Assembly (NCBI GenBank): GCA_027943335.1
Contig: BSBK01001113.1
Span: 670,501 to 734,500, forward strand
Direction of reading: 5' to 3'
DNA length: 64,000 nucleotides
Source of the DNA: Chamaecyparis obtusa
Taxonomy: Eukaryota > Streptophyta > Pinopsida > Cupressales > Cupressaceae
Every line of letters begins with the position of its first letter. The stretch's first letter is position 1. Under the pieces are notes generated by a model. It did not search any database. It saw only the letters and a list, made by a program, of their open reading frames with translations, and was not told the origin of the DNA. The position numbers were made by a program, and so were the translations under genes. Positions 12,126-23,660 of the stretch are shown one piece after another.

Positions 12126-13343
12126 TTACATAGAGGGATTAACCTCAAAGTAGGGCTTCAAGTGGAATCCATTCACTAAGATAGGCAGGGAAACTCCTTC
12201 AAGATCTGATAGCTGGAAAGCATTAGATCCCTTGCACTCTGTTATAACAAATGGTCCACCCCAAAATGAATCAAATTTTGTATGTCTGCCAGGTCTTGAC
12301 CTAAACTCATCCCACTTGAGAACTACATCTCCAACTTTGAAATTCCTGACCCTTGCTCTTTTGTCAAAGTTTCTCTTTGCCTGAACCTGGTGGAACTCCA
12401 TATCTCCCATGGATTTTTCTATGATTTCCTCTAGCTCCATCAACTGAGCATATTTGATCTGCAAAGGATCTCCTTCTTCAAATAGAGCATACTGAGTAGC
12501 CAAGTCCAAAGCTGGCAATTCAGCTGAAATGGACAACTTGGCCTCTTTACCATATACTAGCATGTAAGGAGAATTACCAATAATTTTCTTTGGAGTAATT
12601 ATATCTAACCATAATGCAGACCTCAGTTTAGTATGCCAATCTCTCTGATTTTCTTGAAGAGTCTTCTTGATTATCCTAATCAAGTTCTTATTGGTGGATT
12701 CTACCAAGCCATTACCTTGGGGGTAGTAATTGGAATTGGTATTCAAATAGATGCCATTCCTGACTACCCACTCTGAGACTTTAAGGCCTGTGAATGCTAA
12801 TGCATTATCTGATATGATGGAATTAGGAGCTCCAAACCTGTGAATCATGTCATCATAAAAACTTAAGACAACACTCTCATTTGATTATTTTAAAGAAATT
12901 GCTTCTGTCCATCTGGTGAAGTAATTAGTTGTAGTAATTATCCATTTATGTCCTACACTAGATGGAGGATTGATCATACCAATAAAGTCTATACCCCATT
13001 TCATGAAGGGTTTCTCTATTCTGACTGGCTGTAAGGGCAAGGCTGCAAGCCTTTCTTTTCTTGCAAACATGGCACACTTGATGCATTTTCTCACATGCTC
13101 ATGACTATCCTTAAAGATAGATGGCCAATAGTATCCAGCCCTCATGATCTTAAAAGTAGTAGTCCTAGGAGAAAAGTGACCTCTAGAAGGTCCATCATGA
13201 AACTCAAATAGGACATCAACTATCTTTTCTGAATCAATGCATCTTAAAAGGACACCATTGTGATCCTTTCTAAAAATAACTTCATCTATCAGCACAAAAG
13301 GAACAGATTGTAACCTATAATACCTCCTTTTTGCTGAATCCAA
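12126..13343 (-). pseudogene. Gypsy integrase
   Basis: Two open pieces in the same frame (12885-13343 and 12126-12848) are separated by one TAA in a Gln position (SLK*SNESVV). The N-terminal zinc finger is intact: H and H in HDGPSRGH, then C-x2-C in CIKC. The catalytic D-D-E residues are all present: D in GIDFIG, D in ISDNALAF, and E in QGNGLVES. The C-terminal part has the GPF module (WGGPFVI) near the end. Integrase would insert the cDNA into the genome. Loss of activity comes from the stop rather than from missing residues. Confidence 0.9.
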
Positions 13344-13355
13344 ACCTACAGGACA

Positions 13356-15011
13356 TTATCCTATCTTCAAATAATTGATCATATTAGGCAACCAGCTTGT
13401 TTCCTTGGCTTGTTCTTCTATAGAATGCACCGCCAGAGATGCATCTATTTGCTCTGATTTCTTTGAACTTTCATCCTCTACCAAATGCTCACAAAGACCT
13501 CTTCCTCTAACTAGCTTGGTAGTTTGAATATCAATGTCATATTCCATCACCTTGGTGATCCAACCAGCTCTTTTCTCATTTAGGTCTTTGGAAAGAAAAA
13601 ATTCTTTGACACTTGGATGAGTAACTTTCAAATGTACCTTGCTATGGGTCAATAGATATCTGAACCTTTTAAGGCTCTTCACCATAGCAAGTACATGTTT
13701 TTCTATAAAAGAGTATCTATGTTCATACTCTTCTAAACCTTTGCTAAAGAAAGCAATAGGCTGCTCTGATCCATTTGAATTTTCTTGAGTCAACATTGCA
13801 GATATAACATCATGTCCTCCATAAGCATAAAGGATAAAATCCTTACTGAAATTTGGGTTTAGGAGAGCCAGAGCTTCTGTTAAGGCCTCTTTGATAGCCT
13901 AGAAATTAGCTTTTCCTTCTTTAGTCCAACTGAAGGTTGAACTCTTCTTTAACATGGTTGTCAAAGGCTTGAGTAAATCTGCAATGTTAGGCAAGAACCT
14001 CCTAACAAAATTAATCTTTCCTATGAAAGATTGGAGACTTTTCTTGTGATGAGGTAGGGGTAGCTCTAGGATAGCTACAATTCTCTTAGGATCCACTATA
14101 ATTCCTTCTTTGGATACTACATATCCCAACAATTTTCCTTCATGAACTACAAACACACACTTCTTGGGATTAAGAGATATCCCAAACTCTCTACACCTTT
14201 CAAAAATCTTCCTCAAATGTTTGATATGATCTATTCCATGCTTTAAATAGACAGTTATGTCATCCAAGTAGACCAACACAAAATTTTACATTAGGCTCTT
14301 AAAGGCCATATCCATTGCCTTTTGAAAAGTAGCACCTGCATTTGACAAACCAAAGGGCATCTTTTGATAAGCCATGGTTCCCCATTTGGTTGTAAATGTA
14401 GTCTTGTATTGATCCTCTTCATTTACTAAGATATGATTGTATCCTGAATAGCCATCCAACAATGAAAATCTCTCAGATCCAGAGACACATTGTAGAATTT
14501 GTTCCATAGAGGGTAATGGATGGTGGTCTTTTAGAGAAGCCCTATTAAGTTCCCTGAACTCAACACATAACCTCAGCTCCCCATTCTTCTTCCTGATGGG
14601 AACAAGGTTGGAAACCCAACTAGTATGCTTAATGGGGTAGATGATACCACTTTCTATTAATTTGAGCACTTCCTTATGCATAAGTGGCTCAAGCTTGGGA
14701 TTAATAGGCCTTTGCTTCTGCCTCACTGGTTTGGCATTAGGTTATAATTCAATAGTGTGCTGGGCAAGGGTAGGATCAAAACCTTTGAGATCCTCATATT
14801 GCCATGCAAAAACATCACTGAATTCTTTGAATAATTGGGTATAAGCTTGTGTTTCCAATTCAGTGTTCACTTTTCCAAATTGTAAGCTCTTACCTAGTTC
14901 CAACTCTAGTTTAACACAATGTTCTTGTTGGACTACCAGACCAGCTTTATTCTTCTTAACTTCATCATCCTTGTTGAAGATAGTCTCTAAGGTGACAAGA
15001 CCTCTAGGCAT
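13356..15011 (-). pseudogene. Gypsy reverse transcriptase with degenerate RNase H
   Basis: Pieces 14742-15011, 14286-14726, 13899-14279 and 13356-13796 share one frame and are separated by isolated stops. The N-terminal linker has DVFAWQYEDLKGFDP. RT has LRLCVEFRELN, FSLLDGYSGYNH, MPFGLSNAGATFQ and the active site VYLDD. The linked RNase H (about 13560-13850) keeps QPIAFFSKGLEEYEHRY, but where the first catalytic Asp is expected it reads LYAYGG, so it looks catalytically dead. A second RNase H lies upstream. Confidence 0.9.
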
Positions 15012-15234
15012 CTTATTAGACTTGAGTTTTCACTTGATCACCATAGTTTTGTGACAACCTATCTTGATTATACTCTAAAAAGACATCTTCTTCAAACAAG
15101 AACTGCAAAATTTGTTCATCATTGTCAAACACTTGCCAATTGACATCATTATCAAGAATAGAGGGTCTGAAAATCACTTTGATATGCTGTTGATCTATTT
15201 CTTTTGAAATGCTATTTGGAATATCATACTGAGA

Positions 15235-15640
15235 TCAAACAACAACTAACCTATCTGCATTTTGATTTAACTTCCTAGGGATAGCAACAATATTGAAAGC
15301 ATGGAAATCTTCAATTGCATCCCAAACTCTATGTTTGTATGCTTTCAGAGTGTCATTTTTGGTTGAACTTATCCCTCTCACTTGGCTGACAACTAACTCA
15401 CTATCACCATAAAATTTTAAGGCTTTAAGCCCTCTTTTTCTAGCCCATTCTAGTCCATTGACTAGACTTTCATATCCTGCAATATTGCTAGTGCAGGAGA
15501 AACTGAATCTAAAGGTAGTATAATACCTTTCTCCTTTTGGGGACACTAACATAGCACCACCACTAGAACCATGTCTACTTCTAGCCCCATCAAAAAATAG
15601 TTCCCAAACCTGATTGTTTCGATCCTCTGAATCAGTATCT
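15235..15640 (-). pseudogene. Additional RNase H domain upstream of RT
   Basis: A type-I (archaeal/plant-like, 'aRH') RNase H fold with all four acidic positions visible: D in ELFFDGARSR, E in AGYESLVNGLEWA, D in FYGDSELVVSQV and D in NQNADRLV. It lies between the protease and RT, in a different frame from both. Plant Tat-group elements are known to carry such a second RNase H. In the well-known Ogre/Retand arrangement it follows the RT-RNase H block, so this order is notable. Confidence 0.85.
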
Positions 15641-15666
15641 TCTTTGAGAAGGCTTGGCTCTATAAC

Positions 15667-16083
15667 TCAACTTTCTTGTATTAAATAACTTCCCAAACCA
15701 AAATCCCAAACAAGATTTTCTTGGGCCTCTAAAGCTCTTTCATCTAGAAAAATATCAGGGATACTCTCTATCTTTGTGCTTGCTTCACTAATGGTTTGGA
15801 AGTCACTGTCATCAAAGATAGGGTAGTTTACATTGATGGTGTTGGACACATATGGCTCTATATGGTGTGCTACCAATGGTTCTGATTTAATGGTGACCTT
15901 GGTCCCATACCTTGTATGAAATAGCATGTGAGACCAGTCAGAAGATAGGTAGCCTCCTATCTTGGCTGTAAGCTCCCTTGAAAGACATATAGCAAATAAT
16001 GCAAGGAGATCTATGATATATATATCAAGGAGGATAGAAAAATTAGGACTAGCATGCAAGATTAAACTGGTATCCTTGGCCAC
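15667..16083 (-). pseudogene. Protease-to-RNase H linker of the Gypsy polyprotein
   Basis: An open stretch of 138 codons in the same frame as the extra RNase H but shifted from the protease. The first part continues the protease fold; the rest is an acidic linker without a known motif. A one-base shift near 16085 separates it from gag-protease. Confidence 0.55.
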
Positions 16084-16085
16084 AC

Positions 16086-16661
16086 CTATAGTATTAATTG
16101 AGGACCATCAAGTTGGGTAGCCTTCTTTTGAAAGGGCTCATATTTTAGTCCTAATTGGTCAGCTACTTTCTTGGGCATTACAGTGCTAGTAGCTCCACTA
16201 TCTACCATACAATTATGCAATAAAGATTTTCTAATAATTAGAGATACATAAAAGGGAGGTGGCTTTGAATTCCTACCTTGTGTGGCATTGCCTTTGGAGT
16301 TGCTACTTGGAGCCTCCTTTTCTTGATCAGTGTTAACCAACACTGGCTTTGCAGCTTCTTTTGCAGGTTGAGGAGTTGTCACTTCTATCATGGCCTTCTT
16401 CAAAATTTCAGGCTGTCTTGGAAGAGCCAAAGAGTCCCACATGGACATGGTGACATTCACCTTCTTCATGTTGTCTACAATATTAAATGGTGTCACAGTG
16501 TGTACTATTTTTTGTGCTTTCACTATGATGGGCTCCACTTCTTTAGACTGTTGGCCTTCTTTTCTTGTAATGATAGGAGCCTCCTTAGGTGTGATGGGAT
16601 TAGCTTGCTGCAGTGGCTCTACAAATGTAGTGGCTTTGGCATTGGAATCTACCCTTTCCAT
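16086..16661 (-). pseudogene. Gypsy aspartic protease
   Basis: The retropepsin active site is VDSGATSTVMP in NCMVDSGATSTV, followed by ADQLGLKYEPF. It is preceded by a long Pro/Lys/Glu-rich linker. It is in the same frame as gag (17822-16790), so gag and protease were one polyprotein. It would cleave the gag-pol precursor. Confidence 0.85.
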
Positions 16662-16789
16662 GTCTTGAGCTCTTCTCTTTTCTCTTGTATAGGCAACAAA
16701 AGCAACCTCATCATTGACTCCATTGAAGTCTGGTTGTTCCTAATTAAAGAGAGCAATCTCATTTTCTTGTGGTTCTTGTTGAGGCACCT

Positions 16790-18222
16790 AGCCACTAGAT
16801 GAAACCTCTAATTGAGCTTGTGAGGCATTTTGAACCATCAGATCTTGGTTCATCCATCCATTTGAACATGTAGCCTATTTATGAGGTTGATTACAAGGAA
16901 ATCACCATTCATTATCCATAGCCATATTATTTTGACTAGGAACCATATCCCTCATTGGATTTGTAGAATTAAGAGGCATAGGGTTATATGGTTGGAATGG
17001 TCTTTGATTAAAAATTTGTCTTTGTCCTTGATAGCCTCCTTGATATGGTGACCTATTTTGTTGGTAAGGTTGTCCTTGATTCTTGTATTGTTGATTAGGA
17101 CCTTGGCCTTGTGTTTGAAATGGTGTTCTAATTACTTGACCTTGTCTCTTCAAATTCATGACCTCTTTAGTCAAGGTCTGCAACAAATTAGTCATTTCTT
17201 TCTTACTGCTTTCTTGACTATTCTTTATTTCTTGTAGCTCTTGAGAGAAACTAGCTGTTAGCTTTTGACCACTGGTACTAGCTTAGGGTGTTAATATGGT
17301 GGGAATAGGGGTAAATGGGGGTACTTGGATAGGTGCAATGGGTTGAAGGCTAGGAAAGATGGGCATTGGTGGCCTTCTAGCAATCATGCCTACTTGGATT
17401 AGATAATGTTCAGCCCTGACAACTATGTCAAAGGCTTGGGGTAAAGAAGTACCACCCATAGATTGGATCCTTACATAAATTTGACCATTCAAGCTTTATA
17501 AGTAATAAAGGAAAGCATGGTCAGCTGATGGTCTTATAGATACTAGAATTCTATTCCATGTTTTAAGGAATCTACTATTGTAATCTATCATTTTCTCTTG
17601 AGTGTCTCTCTTTATGGTTGTCAACTACTCAACTAGAGACAAGTTATCTGATTTATCCTCAAAATGTTTGCTTAATGCATCCCCTAATTCATCCCATGAA
17701 GTAATGGAGCCAACAGTTAAAGTTCTAAACCATTCAAGAGCCTTACCTTTTAAAGAGGCTACTAATAATTTAGTGGCCACATCTTCTTGAGTAATATTGT
17801 GAATGTTGCAGATGGTGGTCACATCTCCTATGTGTTAAAAAGCAGTTGTCTACTCTTCACCAGTGACAGTATACTCTTTAGTGCCACCAAGGGAACATCA
17901 TGATGTTGAGTAAAATTCAATGGACTACCCTGGGTGCAAATGCAAATGGTCTTGCCATTGTAGGAGCTGTGATTTAAAGATTAACAACTATATGAGCTGT
18001 ATTTGTTGTTGGATTTGAATCTTCTTCTAGATCTCTAGTTAGAGATCTGCCTCTTCTTCTGGAATGAAAGGGAAAAGGTCTCCTTTTTGAAGTATTAGGA
18101 GGTGTTGATTGAGCTCTCCTTGTAGGGGATGTTCTTTGAGTTGACTTGCCTTTGTGACTTCTTCTTGAGGGCAACTCTGAAAATTTAGTGGGCTTTGAGC
18201 TCCTAGTCTCAATCTTTCTCAT
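16790..18222 (-). pseudogene. Gypsy gag
   Basis: An Arg/Ser-rich N-terminus (17974-18222) is followed by the Retrotrans_gag core at 17625-17900, with LLVASLKGKALEWFRTL and YNSRFLKTWNR. After this come a Pro-rich stretch (17283-17400) and a Gln-rich, QGQ/YQ-rich tail (16902-17195). No intact zinc knuckle is visible. Several stops fall where Gln would be expected, for example TAG and TAA in the segment just before 17822. The protein would form the particle shell and package RNA. Confidence 0.8.
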
Positions 18223-18365
18223 AAACCTTGAACAAGGTTGTCTTGAATCCTTCCACCAATGGAGCTGCCAGATATACTTGATAGAACAACTTCTAAAATT
18301 CTATAGTATGCAATTTGTATATCAGAGATAGCATAACAAAACATGAATTTTTTATTCTTTAACTA

Positions 18366-18382
18366 TCCCACCGGGCGTGCTA
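18366..18382 (-). repeat. Second, decayed LTR-end/PBS-like copy
   Basis: The minus strand has TAGCACGCCCGGTGGGA, next to AGTGTATAATAATTC. This mirrors the true junction at 18524-18560 (TGGCACGCTCGGTGGGA next to an AGTGTATAACA LTR end). It sits about 160 bp inside the element and may be a relic of a duplicated or nested related element. Confidence 0.6.
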
Positions 18383-18523
18383 GAATTATTATACACTGGT
18401 AGCAAGGTGGGGAATCCTTGAGCTTAAGCCTGTACTAATAGTCCTTGTGTATTGAATTTATCTAATCCTTTTGTAGATGAACCAACATGAGCACCTTTGA
18501 ACTTCAATCTGATCTTTTTACTA

Positions 18524-18540
18524 TCCCACCGAGCGTGCCA
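18524..18540 (-). promoter_or_regulatory. Primer binding site of the Gypsy element
   Basis: TGGCACGCTCGGTGGGA on the minus strand begins 4 nt after the 5' LTR end. The TGG matches a tRNA CCA terminus. I do not name the tRNA, since I cannot check it here. Confidence 0.75.
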
Positions 18541-18544
18541 TAAT

Positions 18545-21500
18545 TGTTATACACTAAGTTTGCACCCTTGGTTCAAGCTCTCATAGTCTTGATAATCTAG
18601 TATAACATGGGAATCATCTCTAGGTTGTGGGACCTATGCTAATTGAGTTTAGACCTCCAGGTTCTAAGCTGGTTCCTCTTGGATAATCACCTTAATTTGC
18701 TTCTAGACATGAAAGTAAAGTTTTGAAGGAAAGGGATAGAAGGAATGCTTGGAAAGGGAAATGACTGAAAGCAAACTACCAACTAAGTGATGCACCAAAA
18801 TTAGGGTTTGGATCTCAGTATAGAGGAATGGAACCAATGAAAGGATTAGGTCTAGTAGGTCATAACTTACTAAATAGGCTTGCATAAGTGTTTCATAGGA
18901 GGGTCTAAACATAAGACACAACTTATGACCTACAAGCAGACATTCACTTCTGCAACTCGGTGTAGGATTGAGAGAAGACTATTAGGGGGCTGAAGTATAC
19001 CCACAAAAACATCTAAATTAGATCAAACACAATAACACACATAATTAAAAAAAGTAAGAGGGATCAAAAACCCTAAGATACCACCAAAAACATCATATAC
19101 TTTGATTCAATAAGAGATAACTCAAACAAGGAAGCATGGGGACATGAAGGATTGTCACAAAATGCCTCTGCAATGTTTTTATTATCAATGCAAACTTTAC
19201 AACTGTATAAGCCAGAGAGTAGGAAAAATACCACAGATGACCTTTAAGAAAAGATGAATTTATTCTACAGTTGTCCAACTCTCTTTTTACAGAAAAGTCA
19301 ATTCTAAGCTCAAAAGCTCCAAAATACATTATATACATCTCTTCTTGCACATGGGCAAGAGTCCAAACCTAACTAGGGTTACAAGGTTAAATAATGATAT
19401 CAAAGCCTAGGGTACTGATCACCTATTAATGAAAATCTTTGAGAACTGGTGATCAAATCATATCTTTCTTTTCATGTTGATCCTATACTAAGACCCTCCT
19501 CTAGACACAGCAACCTCGATCCATCTACCCACCTGCAACTCCACTAAGCCATGAACGCTCTTGAATCTGATCCTGAAGATATTTGGGTTTAAAATGATTA
19601 ACCCTACAAAAGGTGGCACCAAGCTCATTAAAGCTTCAACATGACACGGTACTCTATAAAGTCCACAATGCCAACTATCAGATCATCCATCATCATCCTT
19701 CCAACCTCCACTGTCCTAGAGAATTAAAGTCCAGCTACCCACTTTGTCATGCATGGCCACAAGAACAAAACCCTAGAAAAACCTTCACAGAGATATTCAA
19801 ATTCAAATATTAACGGCTAGCAGATATATTTTTAAAATGTAGCCATCGATGTGAAAATTTTCCCGGCAGATGAACAACCATGATGCACTGAGAAAACAAC
19901 TTTAAACCCCTCTAACAAGTCAAAACCACCATGGAATTGACATGTCAGTATATTTGGACCCACCTTGAGCCCTTCCTCCTTTAAGTCATTCAGTGACTAT
20001 GCGACTGAAGACTCATTTCTAAGTCACAGAATCCTTAGCTTTACCTTGGTTTGGTTAGGCGATTCAGTGAACACTGCAGTCGCTGAATAGCTGGACTATT
20101 AACTAACCCTGGGTTACATTAAGTGAACACAAGAAAACTTTTATTCGCCAAATCACTAAATACCTTTCAAATTCTAGGCCCAGACCTACCACATGTCACT
20201 CTGCTATTCATTTCACCTGCTTAGTAGGCATACACCTTGGTGCTTCCCTGACATCGGACCCACAGAGACAAGATTCTAATCCAACGACAGGCACAAGATC
20301 TCATACCCTTCAAATATTCCTTCAGATTACCCACCTGTCGTAGATTTGCATTAAACTGTGACCCTACTAACACATCGGTCCACCTGGAAGTCCTCATTAG
20401 CATGTAGCAACCAATCAAATGCTTCACATATCAGCCCATCTAACAACAAGAGCCCACCTGCCAAAGGCCAGAGATAAAGTAAGATCAATGGTGGGCGCAT
20501 GATCGCATGTGTTAGAAAGATTCCTTGCAGACATGTGCCAGCCATTGATCCTCTGTAGATGTCAGAACCTTTTGAACACTGGAAACCTAGTCCCACTGAC
20601 ACATTATCAAATCATTACCATGTGGACCAATGAGAAACTGTCGCTTGTGTACACATAGCAGTGGACCCGCCAGGAATGAAGAGTTATGTCACCAAGGAGA
20701 ATCAATGGTTGTCTTATAACCGCATACCTCTGACACATTTCATGAGAACACATGCCAGCCATAGATCTCCAAGCCTCTGACATCCCTGGGCCCGCTGACA
20801 AAAATACAAGTCATCATCCCTTGACCAATAAAAAGCCTCCAAGTAGGACATCGTGGCAGTGGACCCACAAAAGCTTGAAGCACCGAGAAAAAGGGAAGAT
20901 TGACAGTTGTCGTAAGATCGCAAGCCTCTGACACATGCTATGAGATCTTACGATAACCATTGATCTCATCAATTGGGACCCCACTATCACTTAACCCTAG
21001 AGGTCTTAGCGAATGCATGGCCAAAGGAAAATTGATTAGTCACTAAATAGAAATCTTAACCCTGGTTAAGTCTGAAGAATGCACGAACAAGACACTCATA
21101 GAATCGCTAAACCAAAAGTCCAACCTGGGGTTACAGTTAGCAAATTCCCAACTGAAGGCAATCTATGGAGTTGTTGAATACTTAAGGGAACCACCATTTT
21201 ATTTCACGACCAGGAGAAACACTAGAGTCACCAATTTGCCAAGAGAAAAAGGTAACCGCCAGAGAACTTAGAGAACTGGCGACAGAAGGGAAATTAAAAG
21301 CACGTGGATATTGGGACTTTTAAGTTGCCGATAAAGTAACATAAATATAGAATGAGGGGCTTAGGGTTTGCAAGGTTAATTTAGCACCAACGGCTACTTT
21401 TTAAAATATTTAAACTGCAGACTAGGGAATACAACAATTTGCAGAGGCCAGAGGACATGGTATAAAATCATGAAAATTTTAGGGATGCTTGGCAGGATAA

Positions 21501-21561
21501 AAGCAGAGATTTTGTAACAGGTTTTAGCCAAATTTGCATGCATATGAAAATTAGGGTAACA
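18545..21561 (-). repeat. 5' LTR of the Gypsy element
   Basis: About 3017 bp with TGTTA...TAACA ends (plus-strand reading), next to the PBS. It pairs with 8865-11909. Confidence 0.9.
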
Positions 21562-23372
21562 ACTTGTTTAGAGGATGAATTTTTTATCCTTTTCTCTAAT
21601 TCTTTGCACCCTCTTTCTACTGCTTTCTCCTTTGCCTTTTCATTTTCTAGGTCTACCTTTAACTTATCTATTGTGCCCTGAAGCTTTCCTTTCTCTCTCT
21701 CTCCAACTTCATCACTGAACTGTAGGCCACTTGGTTGTTCATTTTTGACACATTTATCTTGTCTACATTTTTAATTTTGGATAAATCCATTTGGAGGGTG
21801 CTAACTTGAAATTGAGATGGATCTAACTAACTCTCTAGTGGATTATTATCTCTAGCTGGAGGCATAACAACCATGAACTCCATCATATCTTTCTTTGGAT
21901 CAAATATGGAAAATAAATTATTAGATGGAGGTTCTGCATCATGAGCTACAACAACTGCTTCCATCTTCAATATAATACTATTTTATCTATTCCTATTTTT
22001 TGATTGTTCAAAGATAGTTACAAAATCATTGTAATGAAAATTAGGGTTTTTTGACACAATTGAATGTTTGAATGGTGAAATAGCACTTGCACTGATGTAC
22101 GAGCTTCCACCTATGTTTCATGTGGTTTTGCTAATTCCACCATGAGGATTAGCAACACCCTGACCCATTACAAAAGAAGTTTTTGGACTATTCTGAGGGT
22201 TTTGTCCTGAAGGTGTGGCAATTGTTGGACTCACAATCACCATTGCCATTGTTGTACTACTACTTGTCATAACCTTTTGCTTCTTTACACTGCCTTGATC
22301 TCTAGGATCCACTGATCCTATGCTCACCTATAATGTCCTTTTTGGACCACTAGTTGTACCCATGATATCCATAGCTATGGAAGTGGAAATTGATTTACAT
22401 TGAATTTGAGTGCTTGGAACAGGTGGAACTATATTTGAAGCTTGAACAAATGAAATTGACTGAGTAGTATTTTTTGTTGATGAATATGATGATTGAAGTC
22501 CAAGGCCTGGTTTCTGACCATATTTTGGTGGATCTAGTGGGTCAAGTGGAGACCAAGGCCCTTTTCCACTAGGACCTAGATCACCAAAACTTGGGTAGCC
22601 CATTTTCTCTACAATATCTCCCCTTTTGGTATATTTATCTTTTGTGGACAAATCAACTCTTCTACTAATTGAATATACTCTACTAGATGTGGGATTCATA
22701 GAATCCTTCTCATACTCATCATCATCATCATGATATGCTTCAGCTGGATGCTCCTTATTCCACAATTCACTAAACATTGTATCCTCTTCCATGTCATAAA
22801 TATCTGCAAAGGTCTTTGGCTCGCCGAGATTCTTCTTCATTTCCCAAAATTAATTTTTTTTGGTTTGAGTCCAATTATCATCCATACATTCATCCATTAG
22901 GTCTTTTGGAATAGATTTTGTAGATGGTTGAGAAGATTTCTGGTAGAAATTGTATGATGTTGTGGCCTACACTTTTCCTTTCTTTTTGTGCAATTCCATA
23001 ATTTATGATGACAATTCTTGTATTGAAATATTATTTTGAGCAGCATATTTCTCCATCTCTTTTTTGACCTCATCCCAGGACTCCATGTTTTTAAATTTTT
23101 CTATCAACGGAATACTTTCATGTTGACATTTTCTTACATAGTTCCCATTCTCTCTAAGATTTGTTCCAATTATGTTGAGTGGGTCATATTACCTATAACT
23201 ATCAACATCAAAGCAAAAAATTGAAAAAAAGGCTCGTGTCACTTTGAATCCTCTTCTCTCAAATGTGAACCCTCCAAATGAGAAAGGCAAGGAAGGAAAT
23301 ATTATTTTCTTTTACTGACCATTAAAGAGTACATCTATGCTCTCCATCTGTCATACATATTCCAATGCAAAT
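21562..23372 (-). pseudogene. Protein X, N-terminal half, cut by Copia and Gypsy insertions
   Basis: Starting at the Copia boundary (23372) and reading left, the frame contains FTFERRGFKVTRAFFS, NMESWDEVKKEMEKYAAQN and SIPKDLMDECMDDNWTQT. It continues through 22328-22840 (acidic EAYHDDDDEYEKDS, then a Gly/Pro-rich GPSGKGPWSPLDPLDPPKY region) and ends in a Lys/Glu coiled coil (VDLENEKAKEKAVERGCK) at the Gypsy junction. With the downstream half it would be about 900 codons. Stops are few and often TAG/TAA. No zinc knuckle, protease or RT is seen. I cannot assign a family; an element-encoded gag-like protein is the most likely reading. Confidence 0.5.
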
Positions 23373-23660
23373 ATGTTAGGAATGAATGCTGAATATATCC
23401 TATGGGGGAGTATTCGTAGCCATTCTATAGCAGTTGTTGATGCATTCATGACTGTGAATATCATTGATGTCAACACAGTGATCTACTAAAGATTAGTAGA
23501 GAAGTAGACAGTGTTTGAGTTGGTGCACATGAGATACTGAATATGAAGCTATGCAGAGTTGAGGAATTACTCTATGATGTTCTATTAGATCATGGTTAAG
23601 AGCACATATAGAAATTCATTTATTCATGACTGTTATGAGGAAATCAGTGGAAGCAGTATT

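Larger units (their letters stand above)
8865..21561 (-). mobile_element. Ty3/Gypsy LTR retrotransposon with 3-kb LTRs, inserted in X
   Basis: Two direct repeats of about 3 kb (8865-11909 and 18545-21561) bound a minus-strand gag-PR-RNaseH-RT-RH-IN coding region. The LTR ends are the inverted pentamers TGTTA/TAACA; the outer left end is mutated to TCTTA. A tRNA-type PBS lies 4 nt inside the 5' LTR. The flanks read CAAGT and AAAGC on the minus strand, a degenerate 5-bp target duplication (3 of 5 bases) inside the X coding frame. RT/RNase H features resemble the Tat group of plant Gypsy elements, but order of domains is unusual (see the RNase H entry). Stops and frameshifts in every gene make it inactive. 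Confidence 0.92.

Noticed and set aside
16278..16802. 174-codon plus-strand ORF
   Set aside because: It is antisense to the Gypsy gag-protease frame, which has clear motifs. The plus-strand protein shows no family features.
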